DNA from: Gammaproteobacteria bacterium
Lineage (GTDB): Bacteria; Pseudomonadota; Gammaproteobacteria; Arenicellales; JAANXG01
DNA: 64,000 nt
Direction of reading: 5' to 3'
Assembly: GCA_024639325.1 (NCBI GenBank)
Contig: JAHEIO010000005.1
Location: 28,330 to 92,329, forward strand
Within the stretch, counting starts at the first letter, position 1. Each line of letters opens with the position of its first letter. Positions 52,739 through 61,157 of this stretch are shown piece after piece. Position numbers and translations under genes: made by a program. The notes under the pieces are model-generated. The model did no database searches, was not told where the DNA came from, and saw only the letters and a list, made by a program, of their open reading frames with translations.

Positions 52739-54784
52739 TCAGCCGATGACCACCCTGTCGCGTCGAAAGGCAGTATCCGGTCGATCCAGGGTGCGCCCCG
52801 CAAGGTGGCCGGCATAGACGGCGGTCGCGATGATGCCGGGATTATGGCAATCCCCTATCCTGATCAATGTACTGATCTTCGCCTTTTCTAGGCTGTCTGA
52901 ATCGGCCTTCAAAGCCATGTAGAGATGGTCATCCGGTTCGCGTGAAGTTACGGGGACGAACGCATCCGCCGGCATCGCACTGATTCTACCGGTGTAGATG
53001 CACGAAAGCGTCGCCACCTGTTGCTTGTAACCCGACACCGCGTGATTGGTCACGATATCCACCCCCAATTCGAGCAGACGCCGCTGGGTACGAACCTGTT
53101 CCTGAGTGAAACTACTCCACGCCCCCGCCTTTCCTTCGGTAGTCACGTAGGTGACGTGACACCCCTCCCCGGCCAGTTTTTCCGCCAATACCGTTGCCAT
53201 GTAGTAGTGATCATCATCGAAAACGACTACGCGACCATCGATATCGGCCCCTTGCATGATGTCGTCCGGGCTGAAAACATTTTCGGTATCGTAGCCGTCG
53301 ACAGGCCTTGTGAAAAATCTGCCTATGCCATTCGTGCGCCAGCGTGATCCTGTGGCGACGATCACACGCGAAAACCCGGATTCGAGGACGTCTCCCGGAG
53401 TGAGACGATTGTCCGGGTAGATCTCGACATTGGCCAGGGATGAAATTTGGTTCGTCCTGTAATCACGGACCCGCGCCATTTCCGACAAACCGGGCAGACG
53501 GCTTTCCAGGTTCAGTCTGCCTCCCGGCGACTTTCTGCTTTCCGCCAGCGTGACCGGATAGCCTCGTTTACCCAGAACGTGCGCGGCTTCGAGGCCGGCC
53601 GGCCCGGATCCGACAATGAGAACGGGCAGATCGGTTGCCCTGGGCGGGACGTGCTCGGGGTGCCAGCCACGCCGCCATTCCTCACCCATTGCGGGGTTCT
53701 GGGTACAGCGGATCGGAGCCCCGTGATAGTCGGTCGAGTAACACACGTTGCAGCCGATGCACTCCCTGATTTCGTCCTCGCGCCCCGCCCTGATCTTGTT
53801 CGGCAGAAACGGATCGGCTATGGAGGGTCTTGCGGCACCGATCAGGTCTAGAATGCCCTGCTTCAACATGCGTACCATGGTGTCCGGGGAGGTAAAGCGG
53901 CCGACACCGACCACGGGCTTGCTGGTGATGGATCGTATATGAGACACGTGCGATTCGAGCGCGCCTTCCTTGAAAAAGCGGGCGTTTCCCATCTCCCTGG
54001 AATAGTCGAATATGTTGATATCCCAGAGGTCCGGCAGGTCAGCCAGCATGGCCAACATGTCGCGGTGCTCGTCATCGTCTGCGCAGCCGTCGATCGACGC
54101 ACCGGAATCGGCGGCGAAACGAACTGCAACGCCGCACTTGTGGCCGACGGCCGCTTTGGTGTCTTCGATCAGTTCCCGTACCAGGCGAACGCGGTTTTCG
54201 AGGCAGCCGCCGTATTCGTCGCTGCGGGTATTGTATTCCGGGCTCAGAAATTCACTCAGCAGATAACCGTGCGTGGCATAGACGTAGATAATGTCGAATC
54301 CCGCCCGCATTGCCCGCTTTGCCGCATCGACCTGCCACCGCCGTAACGCCTTTATGTCCCGCCGTGTCATTCGTTTTGACTGTACCGGATCATTGCGAGA
54401 GGCTGGCAGGCTGTCGACACCCAGCGGCGGCATTCGACTCGCCAAATTCGACGTCGAGCTTCCACCGTGCCAGAGCTGGATCCCGGCCAGGCTGCCATGT
54501 TCGTGGACTCTATCCGCCAGGTAGGACAGGTTGGACAGATCGTCATCATCCCAGATCGAGGCGTGCGGATTAGGCGTATCGTCGGAAGTCGGGTGGATGG
54601 AACAGTACTCCGTGTTGACCACTCCCCAACCCCCTTCCGCCTTGGTGGCGCGCATTGCGGCCAGAGTTCGTGGCAATCCAAAACCCATGCCGGAGCAGTG
54701 CGGTACCTGGTAGAACCGGTTTGGCGCGGTGACGGGCCCGATAGCAATGGGCTCGAACAGGATGTCGTATCTTTCTTTTTTCAA
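52739..54784 (-). CDS. Trimethylamine-dehydrogenase-family flavoprotein with altered pocket
   Basis: 681 residues. The N-terminal TIM barrel carries Cys30 (FYQVPHC), the site of covalent 6-S-cysteinyl FMN in trimethylamine dehydrogenase, plus Tyr60, Trp105, Tyr169 and His172 at the same positions. A 4Fe-4S cluster motif CIGCNVC with a later Cys, and FAD/ADP-binding domains (LIVGSGPAGLEAAHVLG) follow. The aromatic-cage Trp355 of trimethylamine dehydrogenase is replaced by Asp (CYSTDYHG) and Ser74 by His. The substrate is thus probably a different methylated amine or a diamine; histamine dehydrogenase is a related alternative. Confidence 0.87.
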   Translation of the reverse strand: MKKERYDILFEPIAIGPVTAPNRFYQVPHCSGMGFGLPRTLAAMRATKAEGGWGVVNTEYCSIHPTSDDTPNPHASIWDDDDLSNLSYLADRVHEHGSLAGIQLWHGGSSTSNLASRMPPLGVDSLPASRNDPVQSKRMTRRDIKALRRWQVDAAKRAMRAGFDIIYVYATHGYLLSEFLSPEYNTRSDEYGGCLENRVRLVRELIEDTKAAVGHKCGVAVRFAADSGASIDGCADDDEHRDMLAMLADLPDLWDINIFDYSREMGNARFFKEGALESHVSHIRSITSKPVVGVGRFTSPDTMVRMLKQGILDLIGAARPSIADPFLPNKIRAGREDEIRECIGCNVCYSTDYHGAPIRCTQNPAMGEEWRRGWHPEHVPPRATDLPVLIVGSGPAGLEAAHVLGKRGYPVTLAESRKSPGGRLNLESRLPGLSEMARVRDYRTNQISSLANVEIYPDNRLTPGDVLESGFSRVIVATGSRWRTNGIGRFFTRPVDGYDTENVFSPDDIMQGADIDGRVVVFDDDHYYMATVLAEKLAGEGCHVTYVTTEGKAGAWSSFTQEQVRTQRRLLELGVDIVTNHAVSGYKQQVATLSCIYTGRISAMPADAFVPVTSREPDDHLYMALKADSDSLEKAKISTLIRIGDCHNPGIIATAVYAGHLAGRTLDRPDTAFRRDRVVIG

Positions 54785-54822
54785 TTTTTCAAACTGTCCA
54801 GGGGAAAATGTAAGGATGAAAA

Positions 54823-54836
54823 ATGATATGGATCAA
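54823..54836. promoter_or_regulatory. FNR-type box between the TMADH-like and CBS genes
   Basis: ATGATATGGATCAA matches TTGAT-N4-ATCAA with one mismatch. It lies 64 bases before the CBS-protein start and 38 bases before the TMADH-like start on the other strand, so it could serve either. Confidence 0.4.
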
Positions 54837-54900
54837 ATCAGATTATAACCAGTCGCAGTATATTTTGAGTTGTACAACAACGAACAAGGATCAACAGTTT

Positions 54901-55320
54901 ATGACCAACGAAGCGCTGCTCGTAGCCGACGTCATGAGTCGAGACATCAAGACCCTGGGCCGCAACGACAAACTCTCGATCGCGGACGACGTCATGAAGC
55001 AGGAGCGTATACGACATATGCCGGTGCTGGATTCCAACGGGAAGCTGTGCGGGATCATGTCGCAGCGTGATTTGTTCAGGGGAATCTTGCTTCGCTCTCT
55101 CGGCTACGGCTCCCGCCTGGAAGAAAAATTGCTGGACTCTCACCCGGTAAAAGAGGCCATGGTGGAAGACCCGATAACTACGACGCCTGACACTTCCGTA
55201 AAGCACGCCGCGAGGACGATGATAGATCGCAAGGTCGGCTGCCTGCCCGTTGTCGAGGACGGCAATCTGGTCGGCATCATCACCGAAGGCGACTTCGTCA
55301 AACTGATTGCGGATGGATAA
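54901..55320 (+). CDS. CBS-domain pair protein
   Basis: 139 residues made of two CBS domains: VADVMSRDIKTLGRNDKLSIADDVMKQ with IRHMPVLDSNGKLCGIMSQRDLF, and VKEAMVEDPITTTPDTSVKHAART with VGCLPVVEDGNLVGIITEGDFVKL. Such stand-alone proteins bind adenosine nucleotides and regulate partners. An AAGGA ribosome-binding site precedes ATG 54901. It is 29 bases before the porin gene and may be co-transcribed with it. Confidence 0.9.
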   Translation: MTNEALLVADVMSRDIKTLGRNDKLSIADDVMKQERIRHMPVLDSNGKLCGIMSQRDLFRGILLRSLGYGSRLEEKLLDSHPVKEAMVEDPITTTPDTSVKHAARTMIDRKVGCLPVVEDGNLVGIITEGDFVKLIADG

Positions 55321-55349
55321 AGGTTGACGTATCGATCGGAGAAATCCTG

Positions 55350-56600
55350 ATGAAAGCTCCAACGACGCTACGAGCTAATTCGGTCTTCGCGGCGGTGGCC
55401 TTTGCAATCCTTTGGACGTGCAACGCAATTGCGGATTCCGCATCGGGCGACCAGGTCGCGAGCTTTTCCGATGCCATCAGCAAGGGAAAAGCGGCGCTAA
55501 GCTTTCGTTATCGCTACGAACACGTAGACCAGGATGGCAACGATGAAAATGCCAGGGCGTCCACCTTGCGAACCAGGCTGGGTCTGGAATCCGCCGGGTA
55601 CCGGGACTGGAAATTCGGCCTGGAGTTCAACAACGTGACGGTGATCGGCAGTGAGCGCTACAACAGCACCCGCAACGGACTCGGACAGTACCCAGTGGTC
55701 GCCGACCCGGACGGCACGGTCGTCAACCGGGTCTATGTGGACTTCTCCCCGGGCAAGTCGGCGCTCGTACTCGGCAGACAGCACATCAACCGGAATAACC
55801 AGCGTTTCATCGGCGCGGTGGCCTGGCGTCAAAACGAACAGACCTACGATGCCTTCACCGCGGGTACCGGCGAGTTGAACAACTGGCAGCTGGATTATGG
55901 CTATATCTGGCAGGTGAACCGGATCTTCGGACCCGATGAGGGGACGCCGCAGGATGAATTCGACAGCGATTCACACGTGGTCACCGCGCAATTCAAGGGT
56001 TTTGATCTTGCCACGCTGAGCGCCTATGCTTATCTACTGGACCTGGAGAACAGCCCACCCAATTCCAACAGGAGTATCGGACTGCGACTGAACGGCAAAC
56101 AGAATTTCGCCGATAACGGATCTATCCGATATGCGGCGGAGTATGCGACGCAATCGGATTACGGCGACAACTCCAACGACTACTCCGCGAACTACTATCT
56201 TCTGGAGCTTGGCGCCGATGTCGATGCGTTTACCCTCCTGGCAGGCTGGGAGGTGCTGGGTGGCGACGACCAGGCAGCGGGCAAATCTTTCAGGACACCG
56301 CTGGCGACGCTGCACAAGTTCCAGGGCTGGGCGGACAAGTTCCTCGTGACCCCGGATGCCGGGGTCGATGACAGGTACGTGGCTGCAACGGTGGCCTTTC
56401 TGGAGGCTACCGCGGCGCTCATTTACCACGATTTCCGTGCCGAATCGGGCGGCCAGAACTATGGCGACGAGTGGGATTTTTATGTTCAACGGGCTTTCCG
56501 GAAACGGCACGTACTGCTGTTGAAATATGCGAACTACCGCGCCGACAGCTTCGCCACCGATACCAAGAAATGGTGGCTACAGTACTTTATCAACTTCTAA
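55350..56600 (+). CDS. Outer-membrane porin, alginate-export-domain type
   Basis: 416 residues with a signal peptide ending near AIADS (about residue 28). The barrel starts ALSFRYRYEHVDQDG and has many alternating strands (YVDFSPGKSALVLGRQHI, NRFIGAVAWRQNEQTYDAF), ending in the outer-membrane signature WWLQYFINF. This resembles the alginate_exp Pfam family. The substrate is unknown. The neighbouring sugar genes hint at a carbohydrate, but uptake of small amines is not excluded. Confidence 0.82.
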   Translation: MKAPTTLRANSVFAAVAFAILWTCNAIADSASGDQVASFSDAISKGKAALSFRYRYEHVDQDGNDENARASTLRTRLGLESAGYRDWKFGLEFNNVTVIGSERYNSTRNGLGQYPVVADPDGTVVNRVYVDFSPGKSALVLGRQHINRNNQRFIGAVAWRQNEQTYDAFTAGTGELNNWQLDYGYIWQVNRIFGPDEGTPQDEFDSDSHVVTAQFKGFDLATLSAYAYLLDLENSPPNSNRSIGLRLNGKQNFADNGSIRYAAEYATQSDYGDNSNDYSANYYLLELGADVDAFTLLAGWEVLGGDDQAAGKSFRTPLATLHKFQGWADKFLVTPDAGVDDRYVAATVAFLEATAALIYHDFRAESGGQNYGDEWDFYVQRAFRKRHVLLLKYANYRADSFATDTKKWWLQYFINF

Positions 56601-56627
56601 TTACAACTATCTGATCAAATTAACAAT

Positions 56628-57914
56628 ATGTCTGCACCCAGCGCAAGATTTGTCAGCCGTCTTACCCGCTCTACCCTAGCCTTGATTCTGGCCGGCGGCC
56701 GCGGTTCTCGCTTGAAGATGCTGTCGGACTGGCGCGCGAAGCCCGCGGTGCCATTTGGCGGGAAGTTCCGCATCGTCGATTTTACACTGTCGAACTGCCT
56801 GAACTCCGGCATTCTGCGTATCAGCGTGCTCACCCAGTACAAGTCTCACTCGCTCATCCGTCACATCATGGAGGGCTGGAACAGTCTGCGTGGTGAGCAC
56901 GGCGAATTCATCGAACTCATCCCGGCGCAGCAGTGGCTGGAGGATGATTCCTGGTATCAGGGTACGGCTGATGCCGTTTACCAGAGTCTGGACATCGTCC
57001 AGTCGCACGATCCCGAGCTGGTTCTGATCCTTGCCGGCGATCACATCTACAAGATGGACTACGGTGAAATGCTTGGCGCCCACGAGGAGGCCGATGCGGA
57101 TGTGACGGTGGCCTGCAATCAGGTGCCGATCGAAAGCGCTGGTGAGTTTGGCGTGATGGAAATAGACGGCGATGAACGTATCATCGGATTCGAGGAGAAA
57201 CCGGAGGCGCCAAAGCCCCTCCCCCAAGACGCCAGCCTTGCGCTGGTGAGCATGGGCATCTATGTTTTCGATGCCGAATATCTTGCCGAACATCTGCATC
57301 GCGACTCGGTTGTCCCGGACAGCAGCCACGACTTCGGCAAGGACATCGTCCCTTATGCGGTACGCAACGGACACAGGGTGCAGGCCTATCCGTTGAACAG
57401 TCGCGGCTGCGGCGCCGACTACTGGCGTGATGTTGGAACCATCGATGCTTATTACGAGGCCAACCTGGAGCTCACCAAACCCAATTCACCGCTCGATTTA
57501 TACGATTCGAAATGGCCGATATACACCTATCAGCCGCAACTTCCGCCGGCGAAATTCATGCACCACGGAGCGGAAGGCGGGGGCCGGATGAACGATTCCA
57601 TGGCAAGCGGCGGCTGCGTCGTCGAGAACTCAGCGATCAACAACTCGCTGTTGTTTTCAAACGCCAAAGTGGGAAACCGGTGCCATCTTGACGGTGTCCT
57701 GGTGCTGCCGGATTGCACTATCGGACGGGGGTCGCGATTGATCCGCACCATACTCGACAATGGGTGCCAGGTGCCGCCCGGCACCGTCATCGGTGAAAAT
57801 CCGGAACTGGATGCGAGCCTGTACCATCGATCCGAAGGCGGCGTGGTGGTCGTCAACCGCGCCATGCTCGGCCAGGAGCGGCAATACCAGCCGTCAATGG
57901 TATTCTCCAGCTAA
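56628..57914 (+). CDS. glgC: Glucose-1-phosphate adenylyltransferase
   Basis: 428 residues. The nucleotide loop LALILAGGRGSRLKMLSDWRAKPAVPFGGKFRIVDF, AGDHIYKMDY, GFEEKP and the left-handed beta-helix C-terminus fit bacterial GlgC, which makes ADP-glucose. No glgA, glgB or glgX is near. Instead it is convergent with a sucrose-phosphate-synthase-like glycosyltransferase, 8 bases apart, suggesting a different use of ADP-glucose. Confidence 0.95.
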   Translation: MSAPSARFVSRLTRSTLALILAGGRGSRLKMLSDWRAKPAVPFGGKFRIVDFTLSNCLNSGILRISVLTQYKSHSLIRHIMEGWNSLRGEHGEFIELIPAQQWLEDDSWYQGTADAVYQSLDIVQSHDPELVLILAGDHIYKMDYGEMLGAHEEADADVTVACNQVPIESAGEFGVMEIDGDERIIGFEEKPEAPKPLPQDASLALVSMGIYVFDAEYLAEHLHRDSVVPDSSHDFGKDIVPYAVRNGHRVQAYPLNSRGCGADYWRDVGTIDAYYEANLELTKPNSPLDLYDSKWPIYTYQPQLPPAKFMHHGAEGGGRMNDSMASGGCVVENSAINNSLLFSNAKVGNRCHLDGVLVLPDCTIGRGSRLIRTILDNGCQVPPGTVIGENPELDASLYHRSEGGVVVVNRAMLGQERQYQPSMVFSS

Positions 57915-57922
57915 GACGACTC

Positions 57923-59347
57923 TTAATTCTGTCTGACAGTCCGCAGATACGCCTCAATGCGTGACGACGCGTCCAGGCGATTTGGCGTTTCCGCCGAACG
58001 GGTCGGTCGTGCGAGATTCCGTTCGATTACCTCGAGGTAGCCGCGGGCGGTTTGGTCCCAGGTATAACGCGACAGCACTCTATTCTTCCCCTGTTCGGCG
58101 TATCGTGAGTGGTTCTCCAATGCCTGCAGTATTCCATGGGCGATATCCGCCGGATCCGCGGGATCGATCAACACCGCGGAGCCGTCGGAAAAAATATCGC
58201 TGGGGCCGCCGTTGCGTGTAGCGACGACCGCCAGACCGCAGGCGGCGGCTTCAATGGGCGCGAGGCCGAAGGGTTCATAATAGGAACTCAGCACGAATAC
58301 CGAACCTCGATTCCCAAAAAAGCGATACGCACCGGCCAGCTGGAGTTGGGACTGGATATCGAAGAAGTCGACGCGGTCTCGAATGCCGGCGGCGTCGATC
58401 CGCGCCAGTATTGATTTCATCACCCCGCGATCGGACTCGGGGATGCTGTCCAATTCGGCATACGGGTCCTCGACCCCCCGCACGAATAGCGCCAGGCGGG
58501 CCTTGCTGCGCAGATCCTCGGACTGGATATAGGCTTCGAAGACCGCCTCGATGTTTTTCTTGGCATCCAGTCTGCTCGACATCACGACATAGGGCTGATC
58601 GTGCCCCCCCGTTCGAGCGGCGAGCCACCGGTGCTCTTCCCGGTCTTCATCCTGTTCGGCATCGTTGAATATCGCGGTGTTGACGCCTGGTGGAACCACC
58701 GCGAAGCGCCCGTCGTCAGTGGAATCGATCGCACCATCGTACAGGACATGGGCGTATTGTTCGTTACGCTCCTGTTCGGTGGAGGTGATCACCGTATCGG
58801 CACGCTGCATGGCAAGGCGCTCGGCATCGATGCGCTGCGCGAAGTGAAAGCGCTGCTCGTGGCCAGCGAAGGTTTCGGCATTCATTTCCAGCTTGTCAAT
58901 TTTCTGCGCGCCCAGCGAATGCCCGGTGAAGGTGAAACCCAGCCCGGTATTTCGCTGAAGCAGCACGCAGGAATAGCCCCCGTCCGCATAGTGCCCGGTC
59001 AGATAGTCCGGCGGCTCGCCGCCGTAATATTTTAAAAGGTTATCGATGAATTCCGGAATATGCCGCCAGAGTTTTTCCTTTTCGATGAACCGGGAACCCC
59101 CGAATGGAATGCGCAGGATGCGCAGCCGGTCCCGGCATTCCTCGTAGTGATCCACCCGCTTAGAGAATCCTGCCCAGTCGGGATCATCGATCCGGCGAGT
59201 GACGATATCGACGTCGACACCCATCCGCGCCATCGCCAGGGACAGTTCCTTGACATACACCAGCTGGCCGCCGAAATCGGGATGTTCGGTCAGGTAGGAG
59301 TCCAGCGGATCGAAATTACCCTGGGGGTTCAAAAACGCAATTCGCAT
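57923..59347 (-). CDS. GT4 glycosyltransferase, sucrose-phosphate-synthase-like
   Basis: 474 residues. The N-terminal GGQLVYVKELSLAMARMGVDVDIVTRRID motif is the hallmark of sucrose(-phosphate) synthases; SSYYEPFGLAPIEAAACG and RNGGPSDIFSDG form the donor site. No phosphatase domain is fused. The acceptor could be fructose-6-phosphate or another sugar phosphate; mannosylfructose-phosphate synthase is an alternative. The neighbouring glgC makes ADP-glucose the likely donor, by inference. The kinase gene lies 11 bases upstream in the same direction. Confidence 0.82.
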   Translation of the reverse strand: MRIAFLNPQGNFDPLDSYLTEHPDFGGQLVYVKELSLAMARMGVDVDIVTRRIDDPDWAGFSKRVDHYEECRDRLRILRIPFGGSRFIEKEKLWRHIPEFIDNLLKYYGGEPPDYLTGHYADGGYSCVLLQRNTGLGFTFTGHSLGAQKIDKLEMNAETFAGHEQRFHFAQRIDAERLAMQRADTVITSTEQERNEQYAHVLYDGAIDSTDDGRFAVVPPGVNTAIFNDAEQDEDREEHRWLAARTGGHDQPYVVMSSRLDAKKNIEAVFEAYIQSEDLRSKARLALFVRGVEDPYAELDSIPESDRGVMKSILARIDAAGIRDRVDFFDIQSQLQLAGAYRFFGNRGSVFVLSSYYEPFGLAPIEAAACGLAVVATRNGGPSDIFSDGSAVLIDPADPADIAHGILQALENHSRYAEQGKNRVLSRYTWDQTARGYLEVIERNLARPTRSAETPNRLDASSRIEAYLRTVRQN

Positions 59348-59358
59348 TCGGGTAGCCT

Positions 59359-60009
59359 TCAGACGGCCCGCGCCACGGAGTAATCGGCGTTCACGATGAC
59401 CTGCGCTCTGTTCTTGTGTCTGGAGATGATGCCGTGCTCGATCTGCAGCACGTCTTCGATGAAGGGGTCCAGCTCCGATTGGTGGCGCGCGCGGCGCTCG
59501 CGGTGGGCGCGCGTGTCCTGATAACTCCGGTCGATAAACGCATGCGCGTCGACGTTCTCCAGCAGCGTGGTGTAAGTTCCTTCCGCAATAGCAACCTGCT
59601 CACGCTCCACATTGCACTCTTCTTCGGTCACCACGTCCTCACCATAAAGGACCAGGGGCTTGGTAATGGTTGGGGCGTCGCTGAGGAACGCCGCCAGATG
59701 CGCATCGAGCAGATCGAGTCTGACCTCCTGCGGACCCACCCAGGTGATGTCGTTGCGGCGGGTCTGATCATTGGTTCTCGGGGGATAAACGAAGTAATCG
59801 TCCTGCTGAAAAATCCGCGATTCAATCCCGTGTTCCCGCAGCAGGTTGGCCACGGCGGCGGCGATTTCTGACTTTCCGCTGCCCGATTCGCCGGCGACGG
59901 TCAGCGTGTATTTGCCGTCCCGCTTCTGGATCTCGGGCAGGACGATTTCACAGATGCCCTGTGCGGCCCTCACGTGGTGCTCTTCGATGACTATTGAATC
60001 GCCTTTCAT
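59359..60009 (-). CDS. P-loop kinase of the uridine kinase / phosphoribulokinase type
   Basis: 216 residues. Walker A GESGSGKS (residues 40-47), the sequence QQDDYFVYPPRTND resembling the D-D-[FY]-[FY] motif of uridine kinases, and VAIAEGTYTTLLENVDAHAFIDRSYQDTRAHR as the Walker B/lid region. The specific substrate cannot be told; a sugar or nucleoside kinase serving the neighbouring pathway is inferred. It is divergent from the HIT-like gene with 106 bases between. Confidence 0.72.
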   Translation of the reverse strand: MKGDSIVIEEHHVRAAQGICEIVLPEIQKRDGKYTLTVAGESGSGKSEIAAAVANLLREHGIESRIFQQDDYFVYPPRTNDQTRRNDITWVGPQEVRLDLLDAHLAAFLSDAPTITKPLVLYGEDVVTEEECNVEREQVAIAEGTYTTLLENVDAHAFIDRSYQDTRAHRERRARHQSELDPFIEDVLQIEHGIISRHKNRAQVIVNADYSVARAV

Positions 60010-60115
60010 TTCGTGTTTTTCCGCATGTTGGGTGGTAGATACAATTCGAGAACTCGCTATAATTCGTATTGCGCGACGCGGATTATATCAATGTTTGACG
60101 GGGGTGCCGTTATCA

Positions 60116-61147
60116 ATGCATGAAGATTTACGCGAATATGACGCCACCTGGAGCGACCTCAACCGGAAACTCGACGCGGTGGTGGCGTCCGGGCTTGGCC
60201 TCGACGCGGCGCTGCGTGCATTGCACGACCAGCAGATTAGCCGGGGTTTCATTCGTGACGATCTGACCCAGTCACGCCGCTATTTTATCAGGGATCCAAC
60301 CCACAGTGATCGCCATTTTTCCGCGCAATACAATCCTGCCCGCGCGAAACGCTTTCAGGGTGCTGGAAAAAAGCAGCCGCCGCCGGGAGCCGTAAGCCTC
60401 AACAAGGGATGTTTTCTGTGTCGCGAGAACGTTCAGTGGCAACAGCAGGGCCGGGAATTCGGATACGAACTGCATATTGAGGACAGGAACTACGTCGCCT
60501 GGATGAATCCGTACCCCCTGCTCCCGAACCACATGGTCATCGCGTCTCGGGAACATCTGCCGCAGACGTGGCGAGTCAACGGCAGCGAACACCCGACAAA
60601 GAGCCTTCGCACAATCGTCACGGACCTGCTGACCCTGGCCTCGCGATTACCCGGCTGGATCGGTTTCTATAACGGTGCAGGCGCCGGTGCCTCCATCCCC
60701 AACCACTTCCACTACCAGTTCATGCCCCGGCCCGACGACTACGGACCGTTTCCCCTGGAGCGGGCGGCGGCGGGAAAACGGCCATCATCATGCGTCCTTG
60801 ACGACGCTTATCCCCTTGAATTCGCACACTGGCATGGGAACATCGAGGACCTGCTCGATCAGGCGGTTCCGTGGCTGAATGCCTGGGTTCGCGCCGATGG
60901 CGCGGAACTCACCGCAAACGTGATTGCCATCGCCGGCGAATGTACGCGGGAACTGGATCTGTATTTCGTGCCGCGCGATCCCAACCGCTCCGGGTCAGCC
61001 GTGATGTCGGGATCCATCGGCGGACTTGAGGTGCTCGGTGAGCTTATCTTTTCCAATGAGGAAGAGAGACAACGCCTGGAAGACGGCGACATCGACTGCG
61101 CAACGGTAGAGAGCATCCTGTCTTCAATAGCCGTCGCAATTCGGTAA
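60116..61147 (+). CDS. HIT-superfamily nucleotidyltransferase/phosphorylase (DUF4922-like)
   Basis: 343 residues from ATG 60116. CFLC (99-102), WMNPYPLLPNHMVIA and GAGAGASIPNHFHYQ with His197-x-His199-x-Gln201 are the features of GDP-glucose phosphorylase, galactose-1-phosphate uridylyltransferase and Ap4A phosphorylase relatives. The protein probably splits or forms a nucleotide sugar with a covalent His-nucleotide. The glgC neighbourhood suggests ADP- or GDP-glucose. The upstream open frame runs over the kinase gene on the other strand and is not coding. Confidence 0.78.
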   Translation: MHEDLREYDATWSDLNRKLDAVVASGLGLDAALRALHDQQISRGFIRDDLTQSRRYFIRDPTHSDRHFSAQYNPARAKRFQGAGKKQPPPGAVSLNKGCFLCRENVQWQQQGREFGYELHIEDRNYVAWMNPYPLLPNHMVIASREHLPQTWRVNGSEHPTKSLRTIVTDLLTLASRLPGWIGFYNGAGAGASIPNHFHYQFMPRPDDYGPFPLERAAAGKRPSSCVLDDAYPLEFAHWHGNIEDLLDQAVPWLNAWVRADGAELTANVIAIAGECTRELDLYFVPRDPNRSGSAVMSGSIGGLEVLGELIFSNEEERQRLEDGDIDCATVESILSSIAVAIR

Positions 61148-61157
61148 TCCGACCCGT

